Positions 62,720 to 64,000 of a stretch of DNA of 64,000 nt are shown in pieces. The stretch's first letter is position 1. Every line of letters starts with the position of its first letter. The position numbers were made by a program, and so were the translations under genes. The notes beneath the pieces were generated by a model. The model was given only the letters and a program-made list of their open reading frames with translations. It ran no database searches and was not told where the DNA came from. The DNA comes from Flavobacterium sp. TAB 87 (GTDB taxonomy: Bacteria > Bacteroidota > Bacteroidia > Flavobacteriales > Flavobacteriaceae): the NCBI RefSeq assembly GCF_001529295.1, contig NZ_LLWK01000033.1:1-64000 (forward strand), given 5' to 3'.

Positions 62720-63910
62720 ATGAAAAATTTATTTTACTTCGTATTCCTACTCTTCGTTGGAACAATAAGTGCTCAGAAAACAGAGAAACCGTATGTTGTT
62801 TTAGTTTCTTTAGATGGTTTTCGTTGGGACTATTATAAATATTTTGACACATCAAATTTAGAAAAGATAGCTGCAGAAGGCGTAAAAGCCAAGTCGATGA
62901 AACCCTCTTATCCTACCAAAACATTTCCCAATCATTATTCAATTGCCACAGGATTGTACCCTGATCACCACGGTATTGTGAACAATAATTTTTATGATCC
63001 TTTTACCAAACTTCCCTTTGCATTGTCAACTTCGGCTAAAAACAATCCAGACTTTTATGGAGGAAATCCAATTTGGAATGTAGCGGAAGAACAAGGTATA
63101 AAAACAGCGTCTTTTTATTGGCCAGGTTCTGATACTGGAACTAAAAGTCCGAGTATTTATAAGAAATACGATGACAGAGTCCCTTATGAGACCCGCATTG
63201 ATACAGTTATAAAATGGTTACAACTTCCTGAAGCTCAAAGACCACACTTAATTACTCTTTATTTTGACGAACCCGATCACACGGGGCATGTATACGGACC
63301 TTTATCTAAAGAAAATAAAGAAATGGTTGCCAAAATGAACGCTATTGTTGGCGAATTGACTCGAAAACTAGATGCGTTACCAATCGGAAAAGAAATTAAT
63401 CTAATCATCGTTTCAGATCACGGAATGACGGACATTACAGACAATAAGAAGGTAATAATTTCAAATTATTTAAAGGAAAGTTGGGTCGAGTACGCGAAAG
63501 TTATCAATCCGATAATGAGTATTAAGGCTAAAGCAGATTGTAAAGATTCTATTGGAATGGCTTTAAAAAAAGTAAAACACATCCATTTTTGGAAACCAAG
63601 CGAAATTCCGAAACGCTTGCATTTTGGCACTAATCCCAGAACATTAGATTATGTTATAGAAGCTAGAAAAGGATACAGTTTGGCGGCCACAACAGGTCAA
63701 AAGATTAGCGGCGGTACACACGGTTATGACAATAAAAATAAAGACATGCATGCCATTTTTTACGCAAAAGGACCTAATTTTAAAGTGGGTAAAAAAGTTA
63801 AAACATTTCAGAATGTTTCTGTTTATACTTTAATAGCACATATTTTAGATTTAAAGATTGAAATTGTGGATGGAGACTTCAACGAAATAAAATCATTACT
63901 AAAAGATTAA
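62720..63910 (+). CDS. Secreted alkaline phosphatase-superfamily phosphodiesterase (ENPP type)
   Basis: Type I phosphodiesterase/nucleotide pyrophosphatase, likely hydrolysing nucleotide or phosphodiester substrates in the periplasm. Signal peptide (about 1-18, ending GTISA) from the ATG at 62720, then the metal site VSLDGFRWDY, the nucleophile threonine in PSYPTKTFPNHYSIATG, YFDEPDHTGHVYGP and VSDHGMTDI, and a late metal histidine in SGGTHGYDN. 396 residues. Confidence 0.94.
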   Translation: MKNLFYFVFLLFVGTISAQKTEKPYVVLVSLDGFRWDYYKYFDTSNLEKIAAEGVKAKSMKPSYPTKTFPNHYSIATGLYPDHHGIVNNNFYDPFTKLPFALSTSAKNNPDFYGGNPIWNVAEEQGIKTASFYWPGSDTGTKSPSIYKKYDDRVPYETRIDTVIKWLQLPEAQRPHLITLYFDEPDHTGHVYGPLSKENKEMVAKMNAIVGELTRKLDALPIGKEINLIIVSDHGMTDITDNKKVIISNYLKESWVEYAKVINPIMSIKAKADCKDSIGMALKKVKHIHFWKPSEIPKRLHFGTNPRTLDYVIEARKGYSLAATTGQKISGGTHGYDNKNKDMHAIFYAKGPNFKVGKKVKTFQNVSVYTLIAHILDLKIEIVDGDFNEIKSLLKD

Positions 63911-63956
63911 GCACCATTATTGTACACTTGATCTAGCAATACCGGATTCCAAAAAC

Positions 63957-63964
63957 TAAATTTG
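63957..63964 (+). promoter_or_regulatory. Promoter box near the right edge
   Basis: TAAATTTG matching TAnnTTTG, 16 bases before an ATG at 63981. Confidence 0.45.
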
Positions 63965-63980
63965 CCCTCAATTATTTTAT

Positions 63981-64000
63981 ATGTCTATACACCGTCACTT
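63981..64000 (+). CDS. Possible 5' end of a gene cut by the window edge
   Basis: ATG at 63981 opens a frame MSIHRH that runs off the end, with a well-placed promoter box upstream. Too short to identify. Confidence 0.35.

Noticed and set aside
1..64000. CRISPR arrays, insertion sequences, prophage and integrase genes
   Set aside because: No regularly spaced direct repeats, transposase or phage genes were seen; gene content is that of a stable chromosome.

Overview
The window reads as chromosomal DNA of a flavobacterium (phylum Bacteroidota, probably Flavobacterium or a close relative). The evidence is the low GC content, the many promoters of the Bacteroidota type (TAnnTTTG at -7), the near absence of purine-rich ribosome binding sites, and family content typical of that group: DUF3276, DUF4494, TIGR03643, two-gene transketolase, archaeal-type ProRS, and a cyclophilin-FKBP fusion. 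I see no phage, plasmid, insertion sequence or CRISPR array.

Layout. 1-800 is a gene-free stretch with two minus-strand promoters pointing off the left edge and a small structured repeat. 802-4138 is the translation operon thrS-infC-rpmI-rplT; infC appears to start at ATA. 4266-11328 holds two signalling pairs (a TPR histidine kinase with its regulator, and a NarL-type kinase/regulator pair) plus small and membrane proteins. 11506-17476 is a minus-strand housekeeping block: dnaB, accA, an EamA transporter, an LptG-type permease and a tgt without zinc cysteines. 17729-25614 mixes a rhodanese, an ene-reductase operon under a Crp/Fnr-type regulator, transketolase, a DoxD/DoxA-like protein and rpsT. 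Three tRNA-Glu genes and proS follow, then surface proteins, rimO, an amidase lipoprotein, yajC, nusB, an amino acid dehydrogenase, an ABC exporter, a PUR-alpha-like protein, small enzymes and an MFS transporter (to 42333). 42724-44925 is a small exported-protein cluster: two GlcG/HbpS-like proteins flank a secreted hydroxyisourate hydrolase, next to a Crp/Fnr-type regulator.

The most interesting region is 45394-56986, a light and photo-oxidative stress island. A MerR regulator with cobalamin-binding motifs (CarH/LitR type) precedes crtI-crtB-crtZ, an SRPBCC protein and a photolyase. A divergent pair follows: a minus-strand operon (TetR, ABC1 kinase, TIGR03643, an SDR lacking its catalytic tyrosine, a DUF2867 SDR) and a plus-strand TIGR01777 epimerase, with a YceI protein beyond. 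By eye, three promoters here carry the same inverted repeat with a fixed spacer: TGTTTAA-N16-TTAAACA before crtI and in the divergent TetR/TIGR01777 region, and a near-match TGTTTAT-N16-ATGAACA at the regulator's own start. I read this as a candidate operator tying the carotenoid, photolyase and lipid/quinone-like genes into one regulon.

57177-64000 holds a thioesterase, a small membrane protein, rmuC, a PrcB-like lipoprotein, an ECF sigma factor with a fused membrane/beta-barrel partner, a secreted phosphodiesterase, and probably the first codons of another gene at the right edge. Several starts were moved downstream because an upstream TTG is part of a promoter -7 box (23214, 34771, 41104, 62720).
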